A stretch of DNA of 64,000 nucleotides from a bacterium. Its GTDB lineage: Bacteria; Cyanobacteriota; Sericytochromatia; S15B-MN24; UBA4093. The stretch spans positions 310,001-374,000 of the forward strand of contig JAGIBK010000004.1 in NCBI GenBank assembly GCA_017744355.1. The letters run 5' to 3'. Made by a program: the position numbers and the translations under genes. The number at the start of each line of letters is the position of its first letter. Position 1 is the stretch's first letter. Below the pieces are notes generated by a model. It searched no databases. It had not been told where the DNA came from and saw nothing but the letters and a program-made list of their open reading frames with translations. Positions 7,645 through 16,886 of this stretch are shown piece by piece.

Positions 7645-8822
7645 GCGATTACCCCCTGCACGGTCGCATTCAGCGGCAGGCGCAGCACGAGCCGGGTCCC
7701 GCGACCCGGCCGGGAGTCGAGTTCAAGGCGCCCGCCCTTCTCTTTTAGATCCGCTCCTAGCCCCGACAGGCCCAGCCCCTTCGGCGACGCGCCCGGCGCA
7801 AAGCCCACCCCGTCGTCCTCCACCACCAGGACCAGCTCCATCGGCGAGGGGCGCTCGTAGCGGACCACGACCCGCTCGGCGCGGGCATGGCGAAAAGCGT
7901 TCAGCAAGCCCTCTTCCACGAGGCAGGCGGCCGCCCGGTGGAGTTCGGGGCCAAGTTGCGCCTCGATCGCCGGGACCTCGGGGGCCATTGCGAGCGTCAC
8001 GGGCATCACGGCCCGGAAGCGCTCGACCAATTCCGCGACGATCGCCGAGAGGGGGCGCTGCGCCTCGGCGACCCCGAGCAGCTCGCGCGCCTGGCGCAAG
8101 CCCAGCCACTGGAGCCGATCCAGCTGGTCCTGGGCCCGGTCGAGCAAGCCGGTCGCCTGGGCGCCATTGACGTCCCGCAGCTGATCCAGGAGGGCCCAGG
8201 CCATCAGCAGGCGAGACTGCACCTCTCCATGGAGATGCTCGGCGGCCTCTCGGCGCAGGCGATCGTCGGCCTCGACCAGCTCGGATCGCGATCGCGCTAG
8301 GTCTTGTTCCAGGCGCTCGTTGGCGGCCAGCCAGGCCTCGCGGGAACGACGGCGCGCGAGGAAGATCTCGCATGCGAAGAGCGTGGAGAGGTGCGAGAAG
8401 GCCAGCAAGAAGGTCAATTGCCAGAAGGTTTGCGGCAGAAGCCGGGCGCCGAGGGCCCAGGGCGCCAAAAACGATCGGAGCCAGCCCCCCGTGAAGGCGG
8501 CCGTCGCGAAGACCCCGTAGTAGATCACCCAGCTCACGAGCCGGGGCTGGTGCCAGTCCAGGCCCCAGGCCCGCAGGCGCGAAAGCACCGGCAGGCAGGC
8601 GACCAACGGGAGACTCACCAGGCACGAGAGCAACCCCCACCGCAGGGCCATGGCCGGGGTCACCTCCCAGGCCAGGCCCAGGCTCCCGGTCACCAGGTTA
8701 TAGGCGGGCGCCAAGCCGTAGTGGAGCGCGATCCCGAGCATGCCCCACGCGGGCAGGGCGTGGGGGGCGCGGCGGATGAAGGCGCGCGCGACGTCGGTCT
8801 CAGCAGAGAAGCGAGGGCTCAT
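7641..8822 (-). CDS. Membrane sensor histidine kinase, HisKA_3 type
   Basis: A 393-residue kinase with about four membrane segments in residues 20-155, a coiled linker and a HisKA_3 H-box RREAAEHLHGEVQSRLL near residue 190. The HATPase_c domain has a proper N-box (VEEGLLNAFRHARA), G1 box (VEDDGVGFAP) and GLGLSGL G2 box near the C-terminus. There is no extracellular sensor domain of any size, so the signal is probably sensed in the membrane. It probably phosphorylates the LuxR-type regulator at 5876 and forms a heteromer with the degenerate kinase at 6553. TATAAC lies seven bases before the ATG and no ribosome site is seen, suggesting a leaderless mRNA. Confidence 0.88.
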   Translation of the reverse strand: MSPRFSAETDVARAFIRRAPHALPAWGMLGIALHYGLAPAYNLVTGSLGLAWEVTPAMALRWGLLSCLVSLPLVACLPVLSRLRAWGLDWHQPRLVSWVIYYGVFATAAFTGGWLRSFLAPWALGARLLPQTFWQLTFLLAFSHLSTLFACEIFLARRRSREAWLAANERLEQDLARSRSELVEADDRLRREAAEHLHGEVQSRLLMAWALLDQLRDVNGAQATGLLDRAQDQLDRLQWLGLRQARELLGVAEAQRPLSAIVAELVERFRAVMPVTLAMAPEVPAIEAQLGPELHRAAACLVEEGLLNAFRHARAERVVVRYERPSPMELVLVVEDDGVGFAPGASPKGLGLSGLGADLKEKGGRLELDSRPGRGTRLVLRLPLNATVQGVIA

Positions 8823-8829
8823 CTCGGGC

Positions 8830-8858
8830 GTTATACCCGGAGCTTTAGGGGGCTAACC
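8830..8858 (-). promoter_or_regulatory. Probable leaderless promoter of the sensor kinase pair
   Basis: On the minus strand TATAAC (8835-8830) is separated by seven bases from the ATG at 8822. The -35 is poor: TTAGCC at 15 bp or GTTAGC at 16 bp spacing. Confidence 0.45.
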
Positions 8859-8978
8859 CCCCGAGATCAAAGGGAATCCCCTCTATCCCATGGCCCCATC
8901 GATTTCATACAGTCGTGACGGGGGGCCGGGTCCCTGCGTTCCCTTCGCCCGTCCCGTCGCATCTCATCAGGAGGCCCC

Positions 8979-9581
8979 ATGGTATCCAGGCTTTTGGCTT
9001 CAACGCTCGTGGGCACGCTCTTGCTCGCAGGCTGCATGACCCTGCCGCTCGGCTCGCTCCTCGGACAGGCGAACGGTACCGTGGCAGACGGCCGCGCCGA
9101 GCTGCACCTGCAGCCGCAGATCCAGGCGGGCGGGCTGACGGTCCAGGCGACCGTCTCCCCGTACGTGGTAGCCGACGTGGATCACCTGGTCGTCAAGGTC
9201 TTTACGCTCGACGGCAACGACGAGCGCCCCGTGACCAACAAGAACGGCGTCGCGCTCAAGGCCGTCGTCCCGAAAGAAAATCTGAGCGCTCCGATCGCCT
9301 TCGGCAACCTCCACGCCGCGACCACCTACCGGATCCGCTCCTACGCCTACAACGCCGCAGCCGAGAGCAGCGCCTCGCTCATCAGCACCGACGACAGCCG
9401 CTCTTACCTGGATGTGGCCCTCGCCTACGACGATCGCCCCACCATGGCGAACCTCAAGGTCAAGCTGATCGGGCGGCTCTTCAACGGCCAGGCCACCGCC
9501 TCGGGAGTGGTCTTGGAAGAGGGCGAGCTCACCACCGACGGACCCGAGGGCATGGCCACCGCCTCGCCCGATCCCGTCTAG
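8979..9581 (+). CDS. Lipoprotein with an Fn3-like domain, no NHL propeller
   Basis: A 200-residue predicted lipoprotein. The signal peptide ends in the lipobox LLAGC (Cys19), and CAGGAGG precedes the start. The mature part is one beta-rich domain whose segments VDHLVVKVFTLDGN, TTYRIRSYAYNAA and YLDVALAYDDRPTMANLKVK recur in the next two genes, so it is a stand-alone version of their N-terminal domain. I do not recognise a named family; the layout (a Y/N-rich edge strand followed by TTYR) suggests fibronectin type III-like folding. It is the first of four lipoprotein genes spaced 18-37 bases apart, probably one operon on the cell surface. Function unknown. Confidence 0.75.
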   Translation: MVSRLLASTLVGTLLLAGCMTLPLGSLLGQANGTVADGRAELHLQPQIQAGGLTVQATVSPYVVADVDHLVVKVFTLDGNDERPVTNKNGVALKAVVPKENLSAPIAFGNLHAATTYRIRSYAYNAAAESSASLISTDDSRSYLDVALAYDDRPTMANLKVKLIGRLFNGQATASGVVLEEGELTTDGPEGMATASPDPV

Positions 9582-9618
9582 AACACACCATCCGTCTGGT
9601 CAAACAGGAGCCGAGAAC

Positions 9619-10191
9619 ATGTTTCGCTCGACATCCCACCGCGCAGCCGCCGTCCTGGCGGGCATCCTGCTCTCGGGCTGCTCCCCTGCGGCCCTCGGGC
9701 CCGCCCCTGTGGGCGGCGAGGTGAGCCTGCGGGTGTCCCCTCGCTTCCAGGCGGAAGGCTATGCTGCCCAGGCCGTCATCGCCCCCTACACCGTCGACGA
9801 CGTGGCGCACGTCGTCCTCTCGCTCTACAAGCTCGACGGCAACACCGAGCTCCCGGTCAAGAACAGCCAGGACGTGGCCATCACCCTCGACGTCCCCAGG
9901 GCGGAGCTCGGTCACGACGTCGTCTTCACCAAGCTCAAGGCCAACACCACCTACCGCATCAAGGCCCAGGCCTACAAGGCCGCGGGCACCTCGGTCGCGG
10001 ACCTCATCAGCACCGCCGACAGCGCTTCCTACGTCGACGTCGCCATCGGCGAGAACGACCGCCCCGCCGTCGCCCTGACCGTCAAGCTCAAGGACCAGGT
10101 CTTCAGCGGCACCGTCACCCTCCCGGAGATCACCTTGACCAACGGCGGCTACACGGCGAGTGACAGCGTCAGCGTCACCATCGTCCCCTGA
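9619..10191 (+). CDS. Lipoprotein paralogue with the same Fn3-like domain
   Basis: A 190-residue lipoprotein with lipobox LLSGC (Cys21). The mature domain aligns with its neighbours through VAHVVLSLYKLDGNTELPV, TTYRIKAQAYKAAG and YVDVAIGENDRPAVALTVKL. Like the gene before, it stops after this domain and lacks the NHL propeller of the next gene. The identical LSLYKLDGNTE string in this and the following gene shows recent duplication. Function unknown; position in the four-gene run suggests a shared surface assembly. Confidence 0.75.
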   Translation: MFRSTSHRAAAVLAGILLSGCSPAALGPAPVGGEVSLRVSPRFQAEGYAAQAVIAPYTVDDVAHVVLSLYKLDGNTELPVKNSQDVAITLDVPRAELGHDVVFTKLKANTTYRIKAQAYKAAGTSVADLISTADSASYVDVAIGENDRPAVALTVKLKDQVFSGTVTLPEITLTNGGYTASDSVSVTIVP

Positions 10192-10209
10192 GCGCGAGGA
10201 GCCTGAAGG

Positions 10210-11730
10210 ATGCAGAAATCTCACGTCGCCCTCGCCCTGGGCATCACCTTGCTCGCCGGCTGCGCGAGCCTCCCGCCCCTCTTCCAGGGGGCCGGCCTTG
10301 CCGTCGCCGACGGTCGCGCCGAGCTGCGCGTCCGGGCAGATGTAACCCAGGCCGCCTATGCCCCCCAGGGCCTGGCCCCCTCCTACACCGCCAACGACGT
10401 CGACCACGTCGCACTCTCGCTCTACAAGCTCGACGGCAACACCGAGATCCCGGTCACGGGCGCCGGTGGTAGCGCGCTGATCCTTCATATCCCCAAGGCG
10501 AACCTGAGTCATCCCATCTCCTTCTCCCGGCTCAAGCCCGGCACCACCTACCGGGTCAAGGCCGAGGCCTACAACGCCACCGGAACGCTCATCAGCGCCA
10601 CGGGCACCTACGTGGATGTGGTCGTGACCAGCGACGACCGACCCACCATGGCCACCCTCAAGGTCAAGCTGCTAGGCACCCGTCCCTTCGACGGCCAGGC
10701 CACCGCCTCGGGCATCATCGTCACCCCCGGCGGCGTCGTCTCCAGCGGGTCCTTCGATGTCGCCTTCCTGGAGGAGCCCGTCACCACCTTCGTGGGCGGA
10801 TACCACAACGGGAGTTTCGCGGACGGGGCCACCTCGAGCGCGAGGTTCTACAACCCGAGCGGGCTCCTCTTCGATGCATCGGGCAATCTCTTGGTCTCGG
10901 ATACCGACAACAACGCCATCCGCAAGGTCACCCCCGATGGCGTCGTCACCACCTGGTCCTCGCTGAGCGGCTACCTCGACAAACCCATGGGGATGACCTT
11001 CGACAACGCGGGCAACCTCATCATCGCGAACAACCGAAGCACCATCATCAGGGTCTCCTCCGACGGCACCGTCACCCAGATCTCGGATGGCGGCGCCGGT
11101 CCTGGGGCGGCGAGCCCGACGGCGACCAGCATCGGCTTCCCCAAGGGAGTCGCCGTCGATGCCGCGGGCAACCTCTACGCCACCGAAACCTTCAACACCA
11201 TCCGCAAGGTCACCCCCGGCGGCGCCATCAGCACCTTCGCAGGGTATCGGGATGGCATGTACGGCGGCTTCGTCGACGGGGCCACGTCGAGCGCGAAGTT
11301 CGAGAACCCTCAAGGCCTCGCCAGCGACGCCTCTGGCAACCTCTACGTGGCGGACTCCGGCAACAGCGCCATCCGCAAGGTCACCCCCACGGGCATCGTC
11401 ACCACCGTCGCGGGCTCCTACCCCACCAAGGCCTCGGGCTTCGTCGACGGGGCCACTTCGAGCGCGCGCTTCTCGAGCCCTCAGGGCCTCGCCTTCGACA
11501 AGGCAGGCAACCTCTTCATCGCGGACACCGGCAACAACGCCATCCGCAAGCTCGACCTCCAGACCGGCTTCGTCACCACCGTCGCGGGCGGCTACTTCGC
11601 CGGGAGCCTCACCGACGGATCCACCTCGAGCGCGCGGTTCTCGAGCCCCACCGGGCTCGCCTTCGACAGCGCGGGCTACCTCTACGTGGCAGACAAAAGC
11701 AACCACGCCATCCGCAAAATCGTCCCCTAG
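10210..11730 (+). CDS. NHL-repeat lipoprotein (Fn3-like domain plus six-bladed propeller)
   Basis: A 506-residue lipoprotein (lipobox LLAGC, Cys18). Residues 20-185 repeat the Fn3-like domain of the two preceding genes (LSLYKLDGNTEIPV, TTYRVKAEAYNATG, DDRPTMATLKVKLL). Residues 195-506 form six NHL units, each with the pattern P-x-G-hydrophobic ... GNLxVADxxNxAIRKVTP, enough for one closed beta-propeller. The spacer FVDGATSSARF repeats between blades with little change, so the blades amplified recently. NHL propellers usually bind proteins or glycans; no enzyme motif is seen. AGGAG lies before the ATG, 18 bases after the previous stop. Confidence 0.85.
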   Translation: MQKSHVALALGITLLAGCASLPPLFQGAGLAVADGRAELRVRADVTQAAYAPQGLAPSYTANDVDHVALSLYKLDGNTEIPVTGAGGSALILHIPKANLSHPISFSRLKPGTTYRVKAEAYNATGTLISATGTYVDVVVTSDDRPTMATLKVKLLGTRPFDGQATASGIIVTPGGVVSSGSFDVAFLEEPVTTFVGGYHNGSFADGATSSARFYNPSGLLFDASGNLLVSDTDNNAIRKVTPDGVVTTWSSLSGYLDKPMGMTFDNAGNLIIANNRSTIIRVSSDGTVTQISDGGAGPGAASPTATSIGFPKGVAVDAAGNLYATETFNTIRKVTPGGAISTFAGYRDGMYGGFVDGATSSAKFENPQGLASDASGNLYVADSGNSAIRKVTPTGIVTTVAGSYPTKASGFVDGATSSARFSSPQGLAFDKAGNLFIADTGNNAIRKLDLQTGFVTTVAGGYFAGSLTDGSTSSARFSSPTGLAFDSAGYLYVADKSNHAIRKIVP

Positions 11731-11760
11731 GCTCGAGGCCTCGACAGGAGTACGCACCCC

Positions 11761-13635
11761 ATGCGCACCTTCCCCTTCCGCTTGCTCCCTCTCTCTCTGG
11801 CCCTGAGCCTCGGGCTGTGGGGCTGTGCCTCCCTGCCGCCCGCCGTGGACCGGACCGCTACCGTTCAGCGGGAAAGCGCGAGCCTCACCCTGGTGCCGCA
11901 CCTCGCGGAAGAGCGCTCGACCCAGGCGAACGTGCCCATCTACACCCTCGCGAGCATCGCCCGCCTCGAGGTGGTCCCCTACGTGGAAACGGATCCGGGC
12001 GTCTACCGGCCGCTCTCGCGCATCACCGGGCAACCTACCGACGAGCAGGACGTCGACCTCATGAAGTCCAGCCAGACGTCCCCGATTCGCCTGCAGAGAC
12101 CGATCCGGCTGACGGGCCTCTCCCCCGGCAAGGCGTACCGGGTCTACGCCCGGGCCTACGACGCCCAGGGCGCGCTCATCTCCGTGGATGCGAGCTCGTA
12201 CGTGGCGGTCGACCTCGCCACCGACGCCACCACCAAGATTCCCCTGCGCCTGGCCGACAAGTACTTCGCGGCCAGCACCCAGGTCACGCTCTCCAACGGC
12301 CAAAGGCCCGCGTACGCCACCGTGGAAACGAGCGTCTGGCGGGCCCAAGGCGGCGGCAGGATCCTGGTGGACGGCACCACCCAGACCCTCCCCAAGCCTC
12401 AGCCCTCCACGAAACTCCAGCTGGCGGGCCTCAAGGCCAACACCACCTACTACCTTCATGCCTCCATGCGCGATGCCCAAGGCATCGAGGTGGCCACCGC
12501 CTCGTCGACGGCGATCAGCGTTTTTAGCAACGACGCGGTCTCGAACTCCTTCCTTTCCCTCAACGTCCCCCCGACTCCCGTCTTCACGCTCGCGGGCTTG
12601 ACCAATTCCCCCGGCTTCGTGAACGGCCAAGGAGCCGACGGCGACAACCTCGCGCGGCTCAGCAGCCCCGGCGGGATCGTCCTGGACTACAACACCCTCT
12701 ACGTGGCGGACACCGGCAACCACGTCATCCGCAGCTTCAACCTCTCCAACCAATCGATCAGCGCCAGCAGCGCACTCAGCACCATCGCGGGCAACGGCCA
12801 ATCAGGCTTCGCCGACGACGGCTTCAGCGGGCTGAACGCACGCTTCGACAGCCCCGGCGGGATCGCCGTCGACAACAGCGGCACCCTCTACGTGGCCGAC
12901 ACCGGCAACCATCGCATCCGCATGCTCACGAAGAGCGGGGCGGACTGGACGGTCAGCACCATCGCCGGCAACGGCTTCCCCGATTGGGCGGATGGCACGG
13001 GGACGTCCGCATGCTTCAACAGCCCCAAGGGGATCGCCGTCGACAACAGCGGCAACCTCTACGTGGCCGACACTGGCAACCATGCCATCCGCAAGCTCAC
13101 GAAGATCGGAGCGAACTGGCTCGTCAACACCATCGCCGGCAACAGCATGCCAGGCTTCGTCAATGCAACGGGCCCCAGCGCGAAGTTCAACAGCCCCAGC
13201 GGCGTCGTCTTCTACAGCGGCAACCTCTACGTCGCGGACACGAACAACCACGCCATTCGCAGGGTCTCGGCCGCGAACGGGGCAGTCGACACCATCGCGG
13301 GGGCCGCTCCCGGCATCGCCTTCCCCCCCGCCCAGGAGTTCATCAACGCCATCGGCAACGACGCAAGGTTCAACAGTCCCAGCGGCATTGCCCAAGACGG
13401 CAACGGCAACCTCTTCGTGACGGACAGCGGGAACCATGCCATCCGGAAGATCCCGATCAGTAACTTGAACGTCTCGACCCTCACGGGCGCCTTCCTCCAG
13501 CCGGGCGCAGGCTTCCAGGACGGCAGCCTCGTGCAGGCCAGGTTCAACAATCCCCTCGGCATCTCCAACTACTACGGGATGAAGCTCTTCGTGGTGGACA
13601 GCGGCAACCACGCCATCCGAATGATCACCCCCTGA
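11761..13635 (+). CDS. NHL-repeat lipoprotein, last gene of the first cluster
   Basis: A 624-residue lipoprotein (lipobox GLWGC, Cys22). An N-terminal Fn3-like domain (residues 30-165, SIARLEVVPYVETDPG and KAYRVYARAYDAQG) is followed by a second beta-domain with TTYYLHASMRDAQG (residues 170-260), then six NHL units from about residue 285 to the end, with near-identical blades such as SPKGIAVDNSGNLYVADTGN. The extra beta-domain separates it from the preceding paralogue. It probably sits on the cell surface and binds an unknown partner. A hairpin lies about 215 bases downstream. Confidence 0.85.
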   Translation: MRTFPFRLLPLSLALSLGLWGCASLPPAVDRTATVQRESASLTLVPHLAEERSTQANVPIYTLASIARLEVVPYVETDPGVYRPLSRITGQPTDEQDVDLMKSSQTSPIRLQRPIRLTGLSPGKAYRVYARAYDAQGALISVDASSYVAVDLATDATTKIPLRLADKYFAASTQVTLSNGQRPAYATVETSVWRAQGGGRILVDGTTQTLPKPQPSTKLQLAGLKANTTYYLHASMRDAQGIEVATASSTAISVFSNDAVSNSFLSLNVPPTPVFTLAGLTNSPGFVNGQGADGDNLARLSSPGGIVLDYNTLYVADTGNHVIRSFNLSNQSISASSALSTIAGNGQSGFADDGFSGLNARFDSPGGIAVDNSGTLYVADTGNHRIRMLTKSGADWTVSTIAGNGFPDWADGTGTSACFNSPKGIAVDNSGNLYVADTGNHAIRKLTKIGANWLVNTIAGNSMPGFVNATGPSAKFNSPSGVVFYSGNLYVADTNNHAIRRVSAANGAVDTIAGAAPGIAFPPAQEFINAIGNDARFNSPSGIAQDGNGNLFVTDSGNHAIRKIPISNLNVSTLTGAFLQPGAGFQDGSLVQARFNNPLGISNYYGMKLFVVDSGNHAIRMITP

Positions 13636-13894
13636 AATTGCGTCTTCAAGATCCTGTCGGAGAGGCCCTCACGCCCACATCCATCGTTCAATCGCTCATC
13701 GTGGCACTGGCATTGAGCCTGGGGCTCAGGCCTACTCCGACGCCCAAGCCACCCAGCTCATCAGAACCTCGAACACCAAGTCCCCGACGGACATCGCCAT
13801 CCACCAAGCGGAGCGCTCCCCGCCTGGTCACCCATCTCGCCAACGACAAGCGGCCCCACCCTTCTCGGGTGGGGCCGCTGTTGATACAAAACGT
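13636..13894. other. Intergenic region with possible gene remnant and hairpin
   Basis: This stretch lies between convergent genes. On the plus strand a hydrophobic string VALALSLGL (about 13700-13727) resembles the signal peptide of the preceding lipoprotein, and another frame reads QAYSDAQATQLIRTSNTKS, but no start with ribosome site leads into either. It may be the decayed end of a fifth lipoprotein gene. The hairpin near 13850 is listed separately. Confidence 0.3.
13850..13878. terminator. Hairpin between convergent lipoprotein cluster and lgt
   Basis: A perfect 12-bp stem GCGGCCCCACCC / GGGTGGGGCCGC with loop TTCTC. The T-tract is poor on both strands (TGTTGAT on plus, TTGTCGTT on minus), so termination is plausible but not certain. 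Confidence 0.6.
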
Positions 13895-14746
13895 CTACGC
13901 TTCGGCGCCCGAGGCGGCAGGGGCGCTCGAAGCCCCCTCCTTGCGGCGCAGGACCCAGGCGATGAGCCCGGCGCCCACCAGGACCATCGGCACGCTCAGG
14001 AGCTGGCCCATGGACAGGTTGCCGATCACGAAGCCCAGCTGCGGGTCGGGGTTGCGCAAAAACTCGATGCCGAAGCGGATGACGCCGTAGCCGATCAGGA
14101 AGGTGCCTAGCAGCACGCCGGGCTTGGGGCGGCGCGTGCTCATGAAGAACAGCAGCAGGAAGAGCACGATGCCTTCCAAGCCGAACTCGTAGAGCTGCGA
14201 CGGGTGACGTGGCAGGCCATCGCCAGCGGTGGGGAAGACCATGCCCCACGGCAGATCGGTGGGCCGGCCCCACAGCTCCCCGTTGATGAAGTTGCCGAGG
14301 CGACCGAGGCCGAGGCCCAAGGGCACCGCGACCATCACGATGTCGGCCATCTCGAGGAACTTGAGCTTGTGCTTGCGGCAGTAGTACCAGCCCGCCACGA
14401 TGGTGCCGATGAGGCCCCCGTGGAAGGACATGCCCCCGTGCCACACCGCGAGGATCTCGAGCGGGTGCGCCAGGTAGTCCTTGAGGTTGTAGAAGAGGAT
14501 GTAGCCGAGGCGCCCGCCGAGGATCACGCCCATGATGAGGGTCATGATGAAGTCGGCCACGTCGCCTTCGGGCATAACGATGCCGCGGCGCTTCACCTGG
14601 GCCTTGACGATGAAGTAGGTGAGCAAGAAGCCCAGGCCGTACATCACGCCGTACCAGTGGACCCGCAGGGGCCCCAGGGTGTGGCCGGCCACGTCGAGGG
14701 GGCCGAGCTGGAGGGCAACCGGGTTGAGCGGTGGAAATTGCAGCAT
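13895..14746 (-). CDS. lgt: Prolipoprotein diacylglyceryl transferase
   Basis: A 283-residue polytopic inner-membrane enzyme that moves a diacylglyceryl group from phosphatidylglycerol to the lipobox Cys of prolipoproteins, the first step for all the lipoproteins in this window. The family motifs are present: RVHWYGVMYGLGF near the N-terminus, VWHGGMSFHGGLIG (catalytic loop), GLGLGRLGNFINGELWGR (the Lgt signature) and HPSQLYEF. Seven hydrophobic segments fit the family. It starts four bases after the GH57 stop. There is no ribosome site, but TAGACT lies six bases before the ATG, so a separate leaderless transcript is possible. Confidence 0.96.
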   Translation of the reverse strand: MLQFPPLNPVALQLGPLDVAGHTLGPLRVHWYGVMYGLGFLLTYFIVKAQVKRRGIVMPEGDVADFIMTLIMGVILGGRLGYILFYNLKDYLAHPLEILAVWHGGMSFHGGLIGTIVAGWYYCRKHKLKFLEMADIVMVAVPLGLGLGRLGNFINGELWGRPTDLPWGMVFPTAGDGLPRHPSQLYEFGLEGIVLFLLLFFMSTRRPKPGVLLGTFLIGYGVIRFGIEFLRNPDPQLGFVIGNLSMGQLLSVPMVLVGAGLIAWVLRRKEGASSAPAASGAEA

Positions 14747-14750
14747 GGCT

Positions 14751-16886
14751 TCAGTCTACCACGTCGGAAAGGCGCTGTTCGAAGTTGAGCGAGAAGGTTC
14801 CCTTGGCGGGCATTTCCAGGCGCCAGTGGGGCATCATGCACGAGCTCTGGTAGACTCGCTCGAAGCCTCCCTCCGACATGGAGATGGTCTCGACGGGGAA
14901 GCGCCAGACCGTCGCCGGCCGATCCCAGCTCAGGCGGTAGTCGATGCCGGTGAAGACGTCCTTGATGCCGATGGCCTTGAGATCCGCAAGCTCCCCCTTC
15001 GAGCCCAGGCGCGGGTCGGGGATGATGGTGCCGGGGCTGTAGTAGTAGCGGTCCGGAGCGTTCCCCGCCAGGAAGTTGGCGTTGAACTCGACGCCGAACC
15101 AGAGGCTCACCGGGCGCTCCAGGCCGTTCTCGAGGGTGTAGGCCACTTTCGCCACGGCCTCGCCCGCCTTGGGAATGACGAAGCGCTTTTTCACGGTGAT
15201 CGGCCAGAACTCGGAGCCGACCCACACGTGCCCGTCACGCTTGAAGGTGAGGGCCACCTCGTCGGGGCCGTCCTCGCGCGTCAGGACGTAGGCCTGGTTC
15301 ACGAAATCCCCCTGCTCGCCGTAGCTCATGTCGTAGAACGAGTCGAGGCGCGAATCCGGGTGCAGGAAGTGATCGAGGAAGGAGAGCCGGCGGTACCAAT
15401 CATGGAAGAGGAAGCGCTCGAGACCCGCCTCCTTGGTGAGCACCACGTCGTAGATGGCGCGCAGGCCGCCCTCGCGCCTGAAGGCCTCGAGGGTGGTGGC
15501 GCGGGCGATCTTGCTGTGGTAGGCCTCGGTGCGACGCGCGAGGGTGTCCAGCACGTTGAAGGCGCAGGGCTTGTAGTCGAGCTCGAAGAGCGCGCCCCCC
15601 TCCAGGTTGAAGTAGAGGTTCTGCTGCTTGGTCGAGATCAGGACCTCGGGCTTGCCGTCGCAGTCGAAATCTCGCTCCGCCACCTCCAGGAACTCCGCCC
15701 CCTGGTGGATCAGGTCGTCCGAGAGGGTCTCAGCCTTGAGCAGGGCCCGGTAGTTGGCCGAGCGCAGGTGCGAAAGGTAGAGGCCTCCGAACACCCCGTG
15801 CCAGTAGGGATCGCTGGACTGCCCCTGCCAGAGGGCCTCTTGGGCCTCGGGGGGACGGCCTGCGGCCTCGACCTTCTCGGCGACCAGGAGCATCTTCTTG
15901 TGGAGGTTGTTGCTCTCGGGGTAGCGCACCAGGAAGTTGCGCCACATGCCCCCGCGCAGGAAGTTGCCGTGGCGCTCGTTGAGCTGCGCGCGGGCCTCGG
16001 CGTAGAGCTTGGCCTCTTCGGGGGGCAGGGCCCACTCCTGCATCTGCACGTAGGTCGCGCTGGGCAGGTAGATCCGGCCGAAGGGACGGCGATCCGCCCG
16101 GTAGTCCCGAACGGTGGTGCAGTTGATCCAGTCGGAGTGGTCCTCGAGCAGCCGGAAGAAGCGATCGAGCCAGCCGTTCTCGTAGACCGCCTTGTGGGTG
16201 TTGGGCCAGACGCCGAACTTCTCACCGTCGTCGAGGCACAGGGCGATGCGGTTGCCGTCCGGCGAGGCGTTGGCGCGCAGGTACTCGAGGACGCGCTCGG
16301 GGGCCTCGAACGGGATGAGCCGCATCAGCTCGGAGTTGATCGGGAAGAGCTCGAGCATGCGGCCCTGCTCCTCGGTCTGGTAGTAGCCGAAGAGCTGAGG
16401 GCCTCTCAGGCCCGCCGCCTTGAAGATGGTGTCGTCGAGGGCCGTCCAGGCGCACCCCGCCTCGGCGATCGGCTTGACCAGGTGGGGCTCCCAGACCCGC
16501 TCGGCGAGCCACATCCCCTCGGGGGTCGTGCCGAACTGGGCCTCGATCAGCGCGGTCAGGCGCTCGATTTGCTGGATCTTGTCCCGATCAGGGATGACGG
16601 CGAGCACCGGCGCATGGAAGCCGCCGGTGATGAGCTCGACTTGCTTGCGATCGCTCAGGACCTTGAGTTTGGCGATGAACTCGGGGTGGTGCTCCAGGAG
16701 CCATTCGAGCAAGGCCCCGGAGTAATGCAACGTGACGCGGACGCCGGGATGGCGCGCGAGGACCTCGAGAAACGGCAAGTAGGCGCTGGCGTAGGCCTCC
16801 TCGATGACCCAGTCCCAGTTCCCGAAGGGCTGGTGGTTGTGCACCCCCAAGGTGAAGTTGATGGTCGGCTGATCGGAGAGGAGCAT
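14751..16886 (-). CDS. GH57 4-alpha-glucanotransferase/amylase-like enzyme
   Basis: A 711-residue cytoplasmic glycoside hydrolase of family 57. The N-terminus has the family motif HNHQPFGNW, the nucleophile Glu is in MWLAERVWEPH (about residue 129) and the acid Asp in LCLDDGEKFG (about residue 219), the same spacing as in archaeal 4-alpha-glucanotransferases. The (beta/alpha)7 barrel is followed by the helical DUF1925-type and beta-sandwich DUF1926-type domains (GGLYLSHLRSANYR, then VLISTKQQNLYFNLEGGALFEL), which also supports a glucan transferase or amylase. No signal peptide. I chose the ATG at 16886, where homology starts. It is followed directly by lgt. Confidence 0.88.
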   Translation of the reverse strand: MLLSDQPTINFTLGVHNHQPFGNWDWVIEEAYASAYLPFLEVLARHPGVRVTLHYSGALLEWLLEHHPEFIAKLKVLSDRKQVELITGGFHAPVLAVIPDRDKIQQIERLTALIEAQFGTTPEGMWLAERVWEPHLVKPIAEAGCAWTALDDTIFKAAGLRGPQLFGYYQTEEQGRMLELFPINSELMRLIPFEAPERVLEYLRANASPDGNRIALCLDDGEKFGVWPNTHKAVYENGWLDRFFRLLEDHSDWINCTTVRDYRADRRPFGRIYLPSATYVQMQEWALPPEEAKLYAEARAQLNERHGNFLRGGMWRNFLVRYPESNNLHKKMLLVAEKVEAAGRPPEAQEALWQGQSSDPYWHGVFGGLYLSHLRSANYRALLKAETLSDDLIHQGAEFLEVAERDFDCDGKPEVLISTKQQNLYFNLEGGALFELDYKPCAFNVLDTLARRTEAYHSKIARATTLEAFRREGGLRAIYDVVLTKEAGLERFLFHDWYRRLSFLDHFLHPDSRLDSFYDMSYGEQGDFVNQAYVLTREDGPDEVALTFKRDGHVWVGSEFWPITVKKRFVIPKAGEAVAKVAYTLENGLERPVSLWFGVEFNANFLAGNAPDRYYYSPGTIIPDPRLGSKGELADLKAIGIKDVFTGIDYRLSWDRPATVWRFPVETISMSEGGFERVYQSSCMMPHWRLEMPAKGTFSLNFEQRLSDVVD

